Position numbers and translations under genes: made by a program
Shown: positions 25,015 to 33,839 of the stretch, one piece after another
Layout of the letters: every line of letters begins with the position of its first letter
Numbering within the stretch: position 1 is the stretch's first letter
The notes under the pieces: generated by a model
Database searches by the model: none
What the model was told of the DNA's origin: nothing
The model's input: the letters and a program-made list of their open reading frames with translations, nothing else
Assembly (NCBI RefSeq): GCF_047275745.1
Contig: NZ_JBKQWU010000002.1
Coordinates: 62,001-126,000, forward strand
Direction: 5' to 3'
Origin: Amaricoccus sp047275745
GTDB taxonomy: Bacteria > Pseudomonadota > Alphaproteobacteria > Rhodobacterales > Rhodobacteraceae
Length of the DNA: 64,000 nucleotides

Positions 25015-25443
25015 TTACCGCAACTCCGCCAGCAGGATACTCGTCTCCGAATTCGCCACCGCCGGCAGCGCGCGGATCGCCGTCAGCGCCGCGTCGAGCG
25101 CCGCGAGATCGGCCGTCGCAAGCTCGGCGATCATGTCCCAGCGTCCGTTCGTCGAATGGACGCGCAGGACTTCCGGCATCCGCCGCAGTCCGGCCACGAC
25201 GCGGCGCGCCTCGGCGGCGCGAAGCTCGATCGCCATGATCGCGCGCACGCCGGCGCCGATCTCCTCGTTCCGCAGCCGAACGGTGAAGCCGAGCAGCACG
25301 CCGTCGCGCGTCAGCCGGTCGATCCGGTTCTGCACCGTACCGCGCGAAACGCCGAGATGCCTCGCCAGCGTCGCCGTCGGCATCCTTCCATCGGCCCGCA
25401 GGAGGCCGATCAGCCGCGTGTCGAGATCGTCGAGGCCCATCAT
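25015..25443 (-). CDS. Lrp/AsnC family transcriptional regulator
   Basis: 142 residues. N-terminal winged helix (LDDLDTRLIGLLRADGRMPTATLARHLGVSRGTVQNRIDRL, about 4-44) and C-terminal RAM/AsnC ligand-binding domain (IMAIELRAAEARRVVAGLRRMPEVLRVHSTNGRWDMIAELATADLAALD as a whole region, about 68-120). Such regulators sense amino acids and often control adjacent divergent genes. It is divergent from arginase with 126 bp between them, holding two TGTCAA repeats 21 bp apart. Arginine or ornithine as effector is inferred from the neighbours. Two ATGs are adjacent; the first (25443) is used. Confidence 0.93.
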   Translation of the reverse strand: MMGLDDLDTRLIGLLRADGRMPTATLARHLGVSRGTVQNRIDRLTRDGVLLGFTVRLRNEEIGAGVRAIMAIELRAAEARRVVAGLRRMPEVLRVHSTNGRWDMIAELATADLAALDAALTAIRALPAVANSETSILLAELR

Positions 25444-25452
25444 GCGGCGAAG

Positions 25453-25479
25453 TGTCAATCTGGTCTGACGATCTGTCAA
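25453..25479. promoter_or_regulatory. Paired TGTCAA direct repeats between lrp and arginase
   Basis: TGTCAA occurs at 25453-25458 and 25474-25479, a 21-bp period (two helical turns, same face), in the divergent promoter. This is a plausible Lrp-type binding array; the sites are visible, the binding is inferred. Confidence 0.4.
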
Positions 25480-25569
25480 GGAACCCCGCGGATCGTCCCG
25501 GATTGCCAACTTTTCGCTAACAGCCGCGCGATCTAGATTAGGGCGCGACACCTGACCCTTCTCACGATC

Positions 25570-26604
25570 ATGGAGTGCGCGTTGTACGAGAGATCGCGTT
25601 CGGACGAGACCCTTGGCGCGGCGCGCCGGCACGATATCTCGATGCTCGGCATCGGGCTCGAACTCGGCGCGGCGACGCGCGGGACGCTGATGGGTCCCGA
25701 CGCGCTCCGCACCGCCGGAATCGGGCCGATGCTGGCAGGTCTCGGCCACCGCTTCACCGATCGGGGCACGTTGCGCGACGTGGCGCCAGCGGATGTCGAG
25801 ATGGACGAGCGATGGGCAGCGCGCTGCAACCACCTCGCCGCGATCGCGGGCTGGACCCGCGCGATCCATGACGAAGCCCATGCCATGAGCCGCGCGACCG
25901 GATCGCCGCTGCCGCTCTTCATCGGCGGCGATCATGCGATCTCCATGGGGAGCGTCAGCGGCGTCGCCCGCGCCTGCGCCGAACGCGGGCAGGAGCTGGC
26001 CGTGCTCTGGATCGACGCGCATGCCGACTACAACACGCCCGAAACCTCGCCCTCTGGCAACATGCACGGCATGTCGCTCGCCTTTCTCGCCGGCGATCCG
26101 ATCCTCGCACCGCTACTCGACCCGAGCCGGCCGTTCCGCGCGGTGGCGCGCGAGAATATCCACATCTTCGGCGCCCGCTCGATCGACGCGGCCGAGCGGC
26201 TGCGGCTGACCGACCATGGCATCGACTGCGTGGACATGCGCGCGATCGACGAACAGGGCGTCTGCGCCTTGATGCGCGAGCGCATCGCCCGCTGGACCGA
26301 GCGCGGAGCGCACCTGCACGTCAGCCTCGATCTCGACTGTCTCGATCCCTCGGTCTCACCAGGTACCGGCACGATGGTTCCGGGCGGCGCCACCTACCGC
26401 GAGGCGCATCTCGTGATGGAGATGCTCGCCGACAGCGGCCTCGTGGGCTCGATGGATCTGGTCGAACTCAACCCCTTCCTCGACATGCGCGGCCAGAGCG
26501 CCGTCGTCGCGGTCGAACTCATCGCCAGCGCGCTCGGACGCACCGTGCTCGACCGCCTGCCGAACGCCCGCCGCTTCGGCGATATTGGCGACGCCCGCCC
26601 GTGA
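25570..26604 (+). CDS. rocF: Arginase
   Basis: Mn-dependent enzyme of 344 residues converting arginine to ornithine and urea. The metal motifs are intact: GGDHAISMGS (119-128, His122), IDAHADYNTP (148-157, Asp149/His151/Asp153) and SLDLDCLDPSVSPGTGT (252-268, the DxDxxDP block). A SGNMHGMSLA substrate segment follows the second motif. About 20 extra N-terminal residues precede the usual core. It is the first gene of an arginase-ornithine aminotransferase operon; the aminotransferase start lies 14 bp past its stop. In context it disposes of arginine released from cyanophycin; no urease gene is in view. Confidence 0.94.
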   Translation: MECALYERSRSDETLGAARRHDISMLGIGLELGAATRGTLMGPDALRTAGIGPMLAGLGHRFTDRGTLRDVAPADVEMDERWAARCNHLAAIAGWTRAIHDEAHAMSRATGSPLPLFIGGDHAISMGSVSGVARACAERGQELAVLWIDAHADYNTPETSPSGNMHGMSLAFLAGDPILAPLLDPSRPFRAVARENIHIFGARSIDAAERLRLTDHGIDCVDMRAIDEQGVCALMRERIARWTERGAHLHVSLDLDCLDPSVSPGTGTMVPGGATYREAHLVMEMLADSGLVGSMDLVELNPFLDMRGQSAVVAVELIASALGRTVLDRLPNARRFGDIGDARP

Positions 26605-26618
26605 CCGAGGAGAGAGAC

Positions 26619-27818
26619 ATGCTCGACGCCGCCGATCTGATCGCCCTCGAACAGCGGCTCGGGGCGCGGAACTACAAGCCGCTCGACGTGGTACTGACGA
26701 AGGGCGAAGGCGTCTGGGTCGAGGATGTCGATGGCAACCGCTACCTCGATTGCCTCTCGGCCTATTCCGCCGTGAACCAGGGCCATTGCCATCCGAAGAT
26801 CCTCGCCGCGATGATCGAACAGGCGAGCCGCTTGACGCTGACCTCGCGCGCCTTCCGCAACGATCAGCTCGGCCTCTTCTACGAGGAACTGGCGGCGCTC
26901 ACCAATAGTCACAAGGTCCTCCCGATGAATTCGGGCGCCGAGGCGGTGGAGACCGCGATCAAGGCGGTCCGCAAATGGGGCTACGAGGTCAAGGGCGTGC
27001 CCGAGGACCGGGCCGAGATCATCGTCTGCGAAAACAATTTCCACGGCCGCACGCTCGGCATCGTCTCCTTCTCGACCGATCCGGAGGCGCGCGGCGGCTT
27101 CGGCCCCTTCCTGCCCGGCTTCCGGGTGATTCCCTTCGGCGACGCCGTGACGCTCGAAGCCGCGATCACGGAGAACACCGTCGCCTTTCTCGTCGAGCCG
27201 ATCCAGGGCGAGGCGGGCGTCATCATTCCGCCCGCCGGCTATTTCGCCAAGGCGCGCGAGCTCTGCACCCGACACAACGTCACGCTGATCCTCGACGAGA
27301 TACAGACCGGGCTCGGCCGGGCGGGCAAGCTGCTCGCCGAGGAGCACGAGGGGATCGAGGCGGATGTTACGCTGGTCGGCAAGGCGCTCGGCGGCGGCTT
27401 CTATCCGATCTCGGCGGTGCTTTCGAACCGGGATGTGCTCGGCGTGCTCCAGCCGGGCCAGCATGGCTCGACCTTCGGCGGCAACCCGCTCGCCTGCGCG
27501 GTGGCGCGCACCGCGCTCAGAGTGCTGATCGAGGAGGGGATGATCGAACGTTCGGCCGATCTGGGCGATTACTTCCGCGAAGGGCTCGAAGCGGTGCGCT
27601 CGAACCGGGTGAAGGAGGTGCGCGGCCGGGGGCTGATGCTCGCGGTCGAACTTCACGCGGAAGCCGGCCCGGCGCGGCCGGTGGTCGAGGCGTTGCGCGA
27701 AAAGGGGCTGCTCGCGAAGGAGACGCATGAACGCACGATCCGCTTCTCGCCACCGCTCGTGATCACGCGGGACGAGGTGGACTGGGCGCTCGAGCGCATC
27801 GGCGCCGCGCTGCGGTAG
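26619..27818 (+). CDS. rocD: Ornithine--oxo-acid aminotransferase
   Basis: PLP enzyme (399 residues) moving the delta-amino group of ornithine to 2-oxoglutarate to give glutamate semialdehyde. Begins LIALEQRLGARNYKPLDVVL, with the ornithine-aminotransferase features SAYSAVNQGHCHPKI, NSGAEAVETAIKAVRKWGYEVKG, NNFHGRTLGIVSFS, DEIQTGLGRAGK and the PLP lysine in VGKALGGGFYPISA (Lys255). ATG 26619 with GAGGAGAG upstream is preferred over GTG 26601 in the arginase stop. With arginase it completes the route from arginine to glutamate semialdehyde; a proline or glutamate branch enzyme is not in the window. Confidence 0.95.
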   Translation: MLDAADLIALEQRLGARNYKPLDVVLTKGEGVWVEDVDGNRYLDCLSAYSAVNQGHCHPKILAAMIEQASRLTLTSRAFRNDQLGLFYEELAALTNSHKVLPMNSGAEAVETAIKAVRKWGYEVKGVPEDRAEIIVCENNFHGRTLGIVSFSTDPEARGGFGPFLPGFRVIPFGDAVTLEAAITENTVAFLVEPIQGEAGVIIPPAGYFAKARELCTRHNVTLILDEIQTGLGRAGKLLAEEHEGIEADVTLVGKALGGGFYPISAVLSNRDVLGVLQPGQHGSTFGGNPLACAVARTALRVLIEEGMIERSADLGDYFREGLEAVRSNRVKEVRGRGLMLAVELHAEAGPARPVVEALREKGLLAKETHERTIRFSPPLVITRDEVDWALERIGAALR

Positions 27819-27862
27819 CGCTTGGTAGCTGCGCGCACCCGCCCGGCACGAACAGCCCCGGG

Positions 27863-27964
27863 CGGTGGGTGCGAGCACCCACCCTACACGCGCGATCCCG
27901 TAGGGTGGGTGCGCGCACCCACCCTACGGGATCGCGCGTGTAGGGTGGGTGCTCGCACCCACCG
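27863..27964. repeat. 102-bp perfect palindrome built of three TAGGGTGGGTGC-type units
   Basis: The left arm 27863-27913 is the exact reverse complement of 27914-27964. Inside are three short palindromes of the form GGTGGGTGC-NN-GCACCCACC (27864-27883, 27903-27924, 27944-27963) separated by a 15-17 bp spacer that is inverted on the other side. The plan resembles a REP/BIME-type repeat. It sits between convergent genes, abutting the ABC ATPase stop, and could act as a bidirectional terminator. Confidence 0.9.
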
Positions 27965-28762
27965 TCAGAGCAGCGTCGCCGCTCCGCGATCGAGATAGGT
28001 TTCGAGAAACTGGTCGATCCGGGGCTCGCGGGGCTTTGCGAAGACCGTGCCGGGCGGGCCTTCCACGAGGATCTTGCCGTGGTCGAGGAAGGCGATCTTC
28101 GATCCGACCGATGCGGCGAAGCCGATCTCATGCGTCACGACCAGCATCGTCATGCCGCTCTCCGCGAGCCGGCGCATCACGTTCAGGACCTCGCCCGTCA
28201 GTTCCGGGTCGAGCGAGGCGGTCGGCTCGTCGAAGAGCATGATGCCGGGATCGAGCGCCAGCGCGCGGGCGATCGCCACACGCTGCTGCTGACCGCCGGA
28301 AAGCTCGCTCGGATAATGCCCGGCGCGGTGGCCGAGGCCGATCGCATCGAGTTCCTTCCTCGCCCGATCCTCCGCCTCCGCCCGGCTCATGCCGCGCACC
28401 GTCACCAGCGCCTCAGAGACATTGCCGAGCGCGGTCATATGCGGCCAGAGGTTGAACTGCTGGAACACCATGCCGATCCGGCTCCGTACCTTGCGGATCT
28501 GCCGGGCGGGGAGCTTCACGCGACCGCCCTTCGCGGCCCGGTCGAAGCCGAGCGGATCTCCGTTGATCGCGATATAGCCGTCCGTCGGCTCCTCCAGGAA
28601 GGCGACGCAGCGGAGCAGCGTGCTCTTGCCCGAGCCCGAAGGCCCGATCAGGCAGGTGACCTGCCCCTTCGCCACGTCGAGATTGATCCCGTCGAGCACC
28701 CGCGTGGTGCCGAAATCCTTGGCAAGCCCTTCGATGCGAACGGCGGGTGTGTCGATATTCAT
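27965..28762 (-). CDS. Polar amino-acid ABC transporter ATP-binding protein
   Basis: Cytosolic ATPase of 265 residues from the GlnQ/HisP family. Walker A GPSGSGKS (40-47), Q-loop FQQFNLWPHMT, signature LSGGQQQR (154-161), Walker B MLFDEPTASLDPE and switch His in VTHEIGF are all intact. ATG 28762 overlaps the stop of the upstream permease (TCAT on the plus strand). Last gene of a four-gene operon (binding protein, permease, permease, ATPase). Stop codon is next to the 102-bp palindrome. Substrate is likely a basic or acidic amino acid, or a small peptide. Confidence 0.95.
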   Translation of the reverse strand: MNIDTPAVRIEGLAKDFGTTRVLDGINLDVAKGQVTCLIGPSGSGKSTLLRCVAFLEEPTDGYIAINGDPLGFDRAAKGGRVKLPARQIRKVRSRIGMVFQQFNLWPHMTALGNVSEALVTVRGMSRAEAEDRARKELDAIGLGHRAGHYPSELSGGQQQRVAIARALALDPGIMLFDEPTASLDPELTGEVLNVMRRLAESGMTMLVVTHEIGFAASVGSKIAFLDHGKILVEGPPGTVFAKPREPRIDQFLETYLDRGAATLL

Positions 28763-29424
28763 GCCGCGAACCTGTATTTGGAAAGCCGCGCCTCCGCCCG
28801 CCGGCCGAGCGCGCCGCAGATCTCGACGAGCGCCCAGTAGATCAGCGCGAGCACGGTGAAGCTCTCGACGAAGGCGTAATGCTGGGAGCCGATCGCGCTC
28901 ACGCTCAAGGTCAGTTCCGGCAGCGAGATGATCGAGAGGATCGCCGTCTCCTTCAGGATAAGGATCGTCATGTTCACCATCGAGGGCAGGACCAGCACCG
29001 TCATCTCCGGCAGGATAATCCGCCGCAGCGTCTGCCACTGGTTGAAACCCACGCAATCCGCCGCTTCGAGATGGCCCTTGGGGATCGCGTCGAAACCGGT
29101 GCGCCAGAGTTCGGAATAATAGGCGGCGGCGTAGATCGTGAGCGAGAGGATGCCGGCGGGGATGTTCTCCAGCCGCAGGCCGATGAAGGGGCCGCCGTAG
29201 TAGAGCAGGAACACCTGTATCAGGAAGGGCGTGCCGCGGATTACCTCGACGATGCCGCGCAGGAGCCAGCCGAGCGGCGCCGGGCCGTAACGCCGCCCGA
29301 CCGCGACGAGGAAGCCAACCGCGAGGCCGAGCGCCGAACCCGCGACCCAGAGCATGAGCGTGACGCCGAGCCCCGTCAGGATCTGGGGCAGGTAGGAGAG
29401 GATCAGGCCCGCGTCGAAACTCAT
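28759..29424 (-). CDS. Polar amino-acid ABC transporter permease (second of two)
   Basis: 221 residues, about five membrane segments, HisMQ-type permease of the amino-acid ABC importer. Signatures are ILTGLGVTLMLWVAGSALGLAVG at the N-terminus, VEVIRGTPFLIQVFLLYYG, and the EAA loop EAADCVGFNQWQTLRRIILPEM, which docks the ATPase. ATG 29424 overlaps the end of the other permease. The heteromeric pair with the next gene upstream is standard for the family. Confidence 0.94.
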   Translation of the reverse strand: MSFDAGLILSYLPQILTGLGVTLMLWVAGSALGLAVGFLVAVGRRYGPAPLGWLLRGIVEVIRGTPFLIQVFLLYYGGPFIGLRLENIPAGILSLTIYAAAYYSELWRTGFDAIPKGHLEAADCVGFNQWQTLRRIILPEMTVLVLPSMVNMTILILKETAILSIISLPELTLSVSAIGSQHYAFVESFTVLALIYWALVEICGALGRRAEARLSKYRFAA

Positions 29425-30062
29425 ATCCGCCCCCATTTCAACCGCGCCTCGAGCCCGGTGCCGAGCGCCGCGACGACGAGGTTGATGACGAGATAGATGA
29501 ACCCCGCCGCCGCGTAGAGTTCGAGCGGGCGATAGGTCGAGGCCGCGAGATCCTGCGCCATCCGGGTGAGTTCGATGACGCCCACGACCGAGACCAGCGA
29601 GGAGCTCTTGAGCATCATGATCGCCTCGGAGACGAGCGCGGGCAGCGTGAGCTTGAAGGCGATCGGCAGCCTTATCCGGCGGAAGGTCTGCGAGGCGGAG
29701 AGGCCGGTCATCTCCGCCGCCTCGACGAGCCCGGTCGGGACCGAGCCGAAGCCGCCGCGCATGATCTCCGCCTGATAGGCGGCGGTGCAGAGCGCCATGC
29801 CGGTGATCGCGGCGACCTCGCTCGGCACGTCGAGGCCAATCGAGGGCAGGAGGTAGTAGATGAGCAGCAACTGCACGAGAAGCGGCGTGCCGCGGAAGAA
29901 GCTGACGAAGAGCCGGCCCGCGCCGCGCGCGACCGGGTTCTTCGAGAGCATTCCGGCGCAGACGAGGCAGGCGATGACGAAGCCGATCGCGATCGAGGCC
30001 GCCGAGAGCAGCACGGTCAGCCGCGCCGCCTCCACGAGCAGCCAGAAGAGCTTCCACGACAT
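29421..30062 (-). CDS. Polar amino-acid ABC transporter permease (first of two)
   Basis: 213-residue partner permease with ARLTVLLSAASIAIGFVIACLV, FVSFFRGTPLLVQLLLIYYLLP and the EAA loop EAAEMTGLSASQTFRRIRLPIAF. It starts 38 bp after the binding-protein stop and ends in a 4-bp overlap with the second permease, so the transporter is one transcript. Confidence 0.94.
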   Translation of the reverse strand: MSWKLFWLLVEAARLTVLLSAASIAIGFVIACLVCAGMLSKNPVARGAGRLFVSFFRGTPLLVQLLLIYYLLPSIGLDVPSEVAAITGMALCTAAYQAEIMRGGFGSVPTGLVEAAEMTGLSASQTFRRIRLPIAFKLTLPALVSEAIMMLKSSSLVSVVGVIELTRMAQDLAASTYRPLELYAAAGFIYLVINLVVAALGTGLEARLKWGRI

Positions 30063-30100
30063 GCGCGCGCGCCCCGGGCCGGACGGTCAGACCGCGGCGA

Positions 30101-30922
30101 TCAGAACGCCGCCTCGGTCACGGTGTCGGGCGTCTCGAAGGTCACGCCGAACCATTTCTCCTGCAGGGCGGCGAGCCGCCCGTCGGCCTTCATCTTCAGG
30201 ATCGCCGCGTCGATCGCATCCATGAGCGACGCGTATTCCGGGTCCTTGCGGCCCGGATAGCCGAAATAGGTCTTCACGCCGAAGGGCGGCTCGACCAGCG
30301 TGAAGGTCTCGGGCCGCTGGCTCGCGACATAGGCGATGTTGGGATAGGAATTCGCGACGGCTGCGACCCGGCCGGCGGCGAGATCGGCGTAGGCTTCGTT
30401 GAAGCTGACGTATTCCTTGATCTCGGAGGGCGGGGTGGGAAGTGTCGCGGCGTATTCCTGAAGCTGGGCGAGCTGGGCGGTCGCCTTGCCGCTGCCGACC
30501 GCAAGGCCGCCGATCAGCGCCGGCTCCGTCAGCGTGTCGTCGCCCGCCTGTTTCAGGAGCGCCACCGTCGCCTCGGCGACGGGGCTCGACCAGCGGTAGC
30601 GCTCCATGCGCGCCTGGGTGATCGTCGCGGGACCTCCCACCATGTCGAACTTGCCGCTCTCGAGGCCGGGCAGCACGCCGTCCCAGGGCAGCATGACCCA
30701 TTCGATCTCGACGCCGAGTTCCTTGCCGATCTCGGCGAAGAGCTCGACATTGAGTCCGGCGTGCTCGCCCGCGTCGATGAAATCGAACGGGGCGAAGGCC
30801 GTCTCGGTGCCGACCGTCAATACGCCGGCGGCCTTGATCCGCTCGAGCGCGTCCTCGGCCAACGCGGCGGTCCCGAGGGTAAGCGCGAGCGCGGCGGAGG
30901 CGAGAAAGGATTTGAGGAACAT
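30101..30922 (-). CDS. Polar amino-acid ABC transporter substrate-binding protein (SBP_bac_3)
   Basis: Periplasmic binding protein of 273 residues. Signal peptide KSFLASAALALTLGTAALA, cut before EDALERI near residue 22. The mature start ERIKAAGVLTVGTETAFAPFDFID and GLNVELFAEIGKELGVEIEWVMLPWDGVLPGLESGKFDMVGG region is the family-3 signature. The arginine that usually holds the ligand carboxylate is probably in ARMERYRWSSP. First gene of the transporter operon. Its location next to the arginase and cyanophycin genes points to arginine, ornithine or beta-Asp-Arg as ligand, but the ligand cannot be read from sequence. Confidence 0.93.
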   Translation of the reverse strand: MFLKSFLASAALALTLGTAALAEDALERIKAAGVLTVGTETAFAPFDFIDAGEHAGLNVELFAEIGKELGVEIEWVMLPWDGVLPGLESGKFDMVGGPATITQARMERYRWSSPVAEATVALLKQAGDDTLTEPALIGGLAVGSGKATAQLAQLQEYAATLPTPPSEIKEYVSFNEAYADLAAGRVAAVANSYPNIAYVASQRPETFTLVEPPFGVKTYFGYPGRKDPEYASLMDAIDAAILKMKADGRLAALQEKWFGVTFETPDTVTEAAF

Positions 30923-31100
30923 CGGTGCGATCCCTGGCTGGTGGTCAGGCTTGGCCGATCGCTGAACGGCCGGAGGCGCGCCCGCAATCGTTTCTCGCGA
31001 TCAGGGGAGCCTGCCCCGGCGCCGTTGTCAATCGCTTGCGCGCCGGATCAACACCGGGCCGACGACCGCGGGGCCGAACCCGCGCGGGATCGCCCGCGGG

Positions 31101-33839
31101 TCAGCGCCGCCGGGCGCGGCCTCCCGCTGGAGGCGATCCCGCGATGAGCGCGGCGGCGTCGGCGAGCGGCGCGGTCGGCGCGAGGATCGAGCGCGCGCAA
31201 AGGTGCAGCGGCCGCCAGTCGGGCGCGAACTTCTCGCGGAACCGGCGCGCGCCCCCGAGATCGAGATCGCGGTCGCGCCGACGCAGGATCAGCGCGGCGA
31301 ACCGCATCCAGACCTCGCCATCCGGCCGCCCCTCGATGCCGGCGAGCGGCGCGGGACCGAGGCTGAACTCGCGGTAGCCTTCGCGCGAGAAGATCCGCAT
31401 CGCCTCGATCAGCAGGAAGGCCATCGTGTCGCGCGGCGCATCGGGGTGATAGCGCATCAGGTTGACGGCGACGCCGTCGCGCGAGCGTGTGGCGAAGAGT
31501 GTCGCGAAGGCCACGACGGCGCCCCTGTGACGCGCCACCACCACCGGGAAGCCCCGGAGATAGGCCGGGTCGAAGAAGCCGAAGGCGAACCGCCGCTCCC
31601 GCCGGCCGCGCGCGGCGAGCCAGGCGTCGGAGACCCGAGCCAGCTCCGGGAAGAGCTCCGGCGCATGCGGCGGACGCGACACCTCGACCTCGAGCCCCGC
31701 CCGTTCGCCGCGACGCGCGACGCGACGCAACTCCGCGCGCTCCGGCCCGTCGAGCGAGAAGCCCGGCAGCGAGACGACCGCCTCGTCGCCCATCCGGTGC
31801 AGTGCGAGGCCGAGTTCCACCGACTGGCGGATGAAGCGCTCGGGCGTTGCGAAGAAGATCGGCCGCGCCCCCGCGGCCCGGGCGGCGTCGTGGAACGCCC
31901 AGGCGAGACTGCCCCGCGCCTCGGGTGCCCCCACCGGAGCGCCGAGCGCGATCCAGGAGCCGCCGCGCACGCCGTAGGAGACGACCGCGTCGCCCTTCTC
32001 GGAGAACATCAGCATCTTGTCCCCGGTGACGGCGAGCAGGTCGATCGCCCGGCCATGGGTCTCGATGATCTCTCGCGCGCGTTCGAGCGAATCCGGATTC
32101 GGCGTCTGCGTCGGCCATTTCCGCGTCTGCATCGCCGCGAAGAGCAGCGCCAGCATCAGCGCCACGCTGCCGGTCAGCGCCGCGCGAAGCGCGCGTGGGC
32201 CGCTCTCCTGCATGGAGAACTGCCACCACATCTCGCCGGTATAGGGCGCGCTGCGGTGGACGGCGTAGTAGGTGAGGCCGATCGAAACGAGGATCGCCGC
32301 GGTGAAGAGAATCCACTGCGGCGAGAGCACCCCCTGGGTCAGCCGCGCATCGCGGTAGAATTCCCGCCGGCAGGGCAGGAGCAGCAGCATCAGCAGGCCG
32401 AGGACCAGCGCCCGGTCATAGTCGCCGCCATGCAGCAGCGAGGCGACGATCCCGAGTCCCATGGCGCAGAGCGCGAGCCAGAAGGCGGCGCGGGAGCGGC
32501 GGAACATGCCGAGCGCCAGGACGACCAGCGCGGAGCCGAGCACCGAGGTGAGCAGCGCCCCGCCTTCCAGCAGCAGGAGCGGCGTCATCTGCTGCACGGC
32601 ATCCTCGACCGCGTCGTTGCGGATCATCGGCCCGCGCAGAAGACCCGAGAACATCATGAAGAGCCCGGCCGCCATCACCACCATCCCCATGGCGAGCGGG
32701 ATGATCGACTGCCCGGCGAGCAGGACCGGCTGGAGCCGCGCGAGGGTCTCGCTCTTGCCGGTCGCGGTCCAGATCTCGGAGAGCGACAGCAGCACCAGGG
32801 CGAGGACGAAGGGCAGGATGTAGTAGATGAGTCGGAAGAGCAGCAGCCCGGTCACCGCGTCCGCCACCGGGACCGAGGAGCCGAGCGCCGCGATGATCAC
32901 GCTCTCGAAGACGCCGACGCCGCCTGGAACGTGGCTCGCCACGCCGATCATCGTCGCGACCGCGTAGACCGCGACGAAGGTGACGAAGCCGATGCCGCCC
33001 GTCGGCAGCAGCACGTAGAGCGCGTAGGAGGCGGCGGCGATATCGACCGAACAGAACAGGATCTGCCAGCAGACATCGCCGAATTTCGGCGCGCGGATCG
33101 AGACGCGGCCGAGCCGGAACGTGCTCTGGCGCAGCGTCACGAACGTGATGATCCCGACCATCGCGACGAAGGCCGCCGTGGCCATGAGGCCGACGGTGCC
33201 GGGCGGCACCGCGCTGATCCCCTGGATCGCCGTCGGATGCAGCGCCAGCGCGCCCAGTCCGATCAGCGTGGCGCCGAGCCCGTATGCGACCGCGACATAG
33301 CCCGAGATCGCCGCCACGTCGTAGCCATCGAGCCCGAGCGAGGTATAGATCCGGTAGCGCACCGCGCCGCCCGAGAGCGCCGAGAGCCCGATCGTGTTGC
33401 CGAAGGCGTAGCCGAGGAAGCCGCCGAGCGCGACCGAGGGCAGCGGCAGCTGCTTTCCGATGTAGCGCGCCGCCGTCCAGTCGTAGCCGACCAGCGCCGC
33501 GTAACCGATGGCGGTGGCGCCGATCGCATAGACATAGATGTGGTTCGGCGTCGCGCGGAGGCTCCGCATCACGTCGCGGAAGTCGAGCGGCGCCAGCAGC
33601 CGGTGCAGAGCATAGATGCCGCCGGCGAAGAGAAAGAGCGTGATCAGGACCGCGGCGTGCTTGCGGAGAAACGCGAGCGGCCCGCCGCCGCTCTCGTCCG
33701 GATAGCCGCCGGGCAGGCCCGGCCCTTCCGAGGGAGCCTGGCTCTGGCGTCGGTCCGCGCCGCGCCCCTTGCTCCGGCGCCGGTCGGCCCGGGCCTTTGC
33801 CTTGTCGGCGTCCCGCCTCGGCGCGGCTTGGTCTCTCAC
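31101..33839 (-). CDS. mprF: Bifunctional phosphatidylglycerol lysyltransferase/flippase MprF
   Basis: Inner-membrane protein of 912 residues that adds an amino acid from tRNA to phosphatidylglycerol and flips the product, lowering surface negative charge against cationic peptides. The first ~55 residues form an Arg/Lys-rich cytosolic tail. A long membrane part (about 58-560) holds the flippase (SALSGGAVRYRIYTSLGL, VPGGVGVFESVI, RLIYYILPF) and the second helix bundle. The C-terminal DUF2156 GNAT-like synthase domain (about 575-890) has DKMLMFSEKGDAVVSYGVRGGSWIALGAPVG (region), EAVVSLPGFSLDGPERAELRR and REGYREFSLGPAPLAG. Monocistronic. Amino-acid specificity (Lys, Ala or Arg) is unknown. Confidence 0.93.
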   Translation of the reverse strand: MRDQAAPRRDADKAKARADRRRSKGRGADRRQSQAPSEGPGLPGGYPDESGGGPLAFLRKHAAVLITLFLFAGGIYALHRLLAPLDFRDVMRSLRATPNHIYVYAIGATAIGYAALVGYDWTAARYIGKQLPLPSVALGGFLGYAFGNTIGLSALSGGAVRYRIYTSLGLDGYDVAAISGYVAVAYGLGATLIGLGALALHPTAIQGISAVPPGTVGLMATAAFVAMVGIITFVTLRQSTFRLGRVSIRAPKFGDVCWQILFCSVDIAAASYALYVLLPTGGIGFVTFVAVYAVATMIGVASHVPGGVGVFESVIIAALGSSVPVADAVTGLLLFRLIYYILPFVLALVLLSLSEIWTATGKSETLARLQPVLLAGQSIIPLAMGMVVMAAGLFMMFSGLLRGPMIRNDAVEDAVQQMTPLLLLEGGALLTSVLGSALVVLALGMFRRSRAAFWLALCAMGLGIVASLLHGGDYDRALVLGLLMLLLLPCRREFYRDARLTQGVLSPQWILFTAAILVSIGLTYYAVHRSAPYTGEMWWQFSMQESGPRALRAALTGSVALMLALLFAAMQTRKWPTQTPNPDSLERAREIIETHGRAIDLLAVTGDKMLMFSEKGDAVVSYGVRGGSWIALGAPVGAPEARGSLAWAFHDAARAAGARPIFFATPERFIRQSVELGLALHRMGDEAVVSLPGFSLDGPERAELRRVARRGERAGLEVEVSRPPHAPELFPELARVSDAWLAARGRRERRFAFGFFDPAYLRGFPVVVARHRGAVVAFATLFATRSRDGVAVNLMRYHPDAPRDTMAFLLIEAMRIFSREGYREFSLGPAPLAGIEGRPDGEVWMRFAALILRRRDRDLDLGGARRFREKFAPDWRPLHLCARSILAPTAPLADAAALIAGSPPAGGRARRR

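Noticed and set aside
27863..27964. CRISPR array or IS end as an explanation of the repeat
   Set aside because: Only one palindromic block with inverted, not direct, units; no cas genes, no transposase and no target-site duplication seen.
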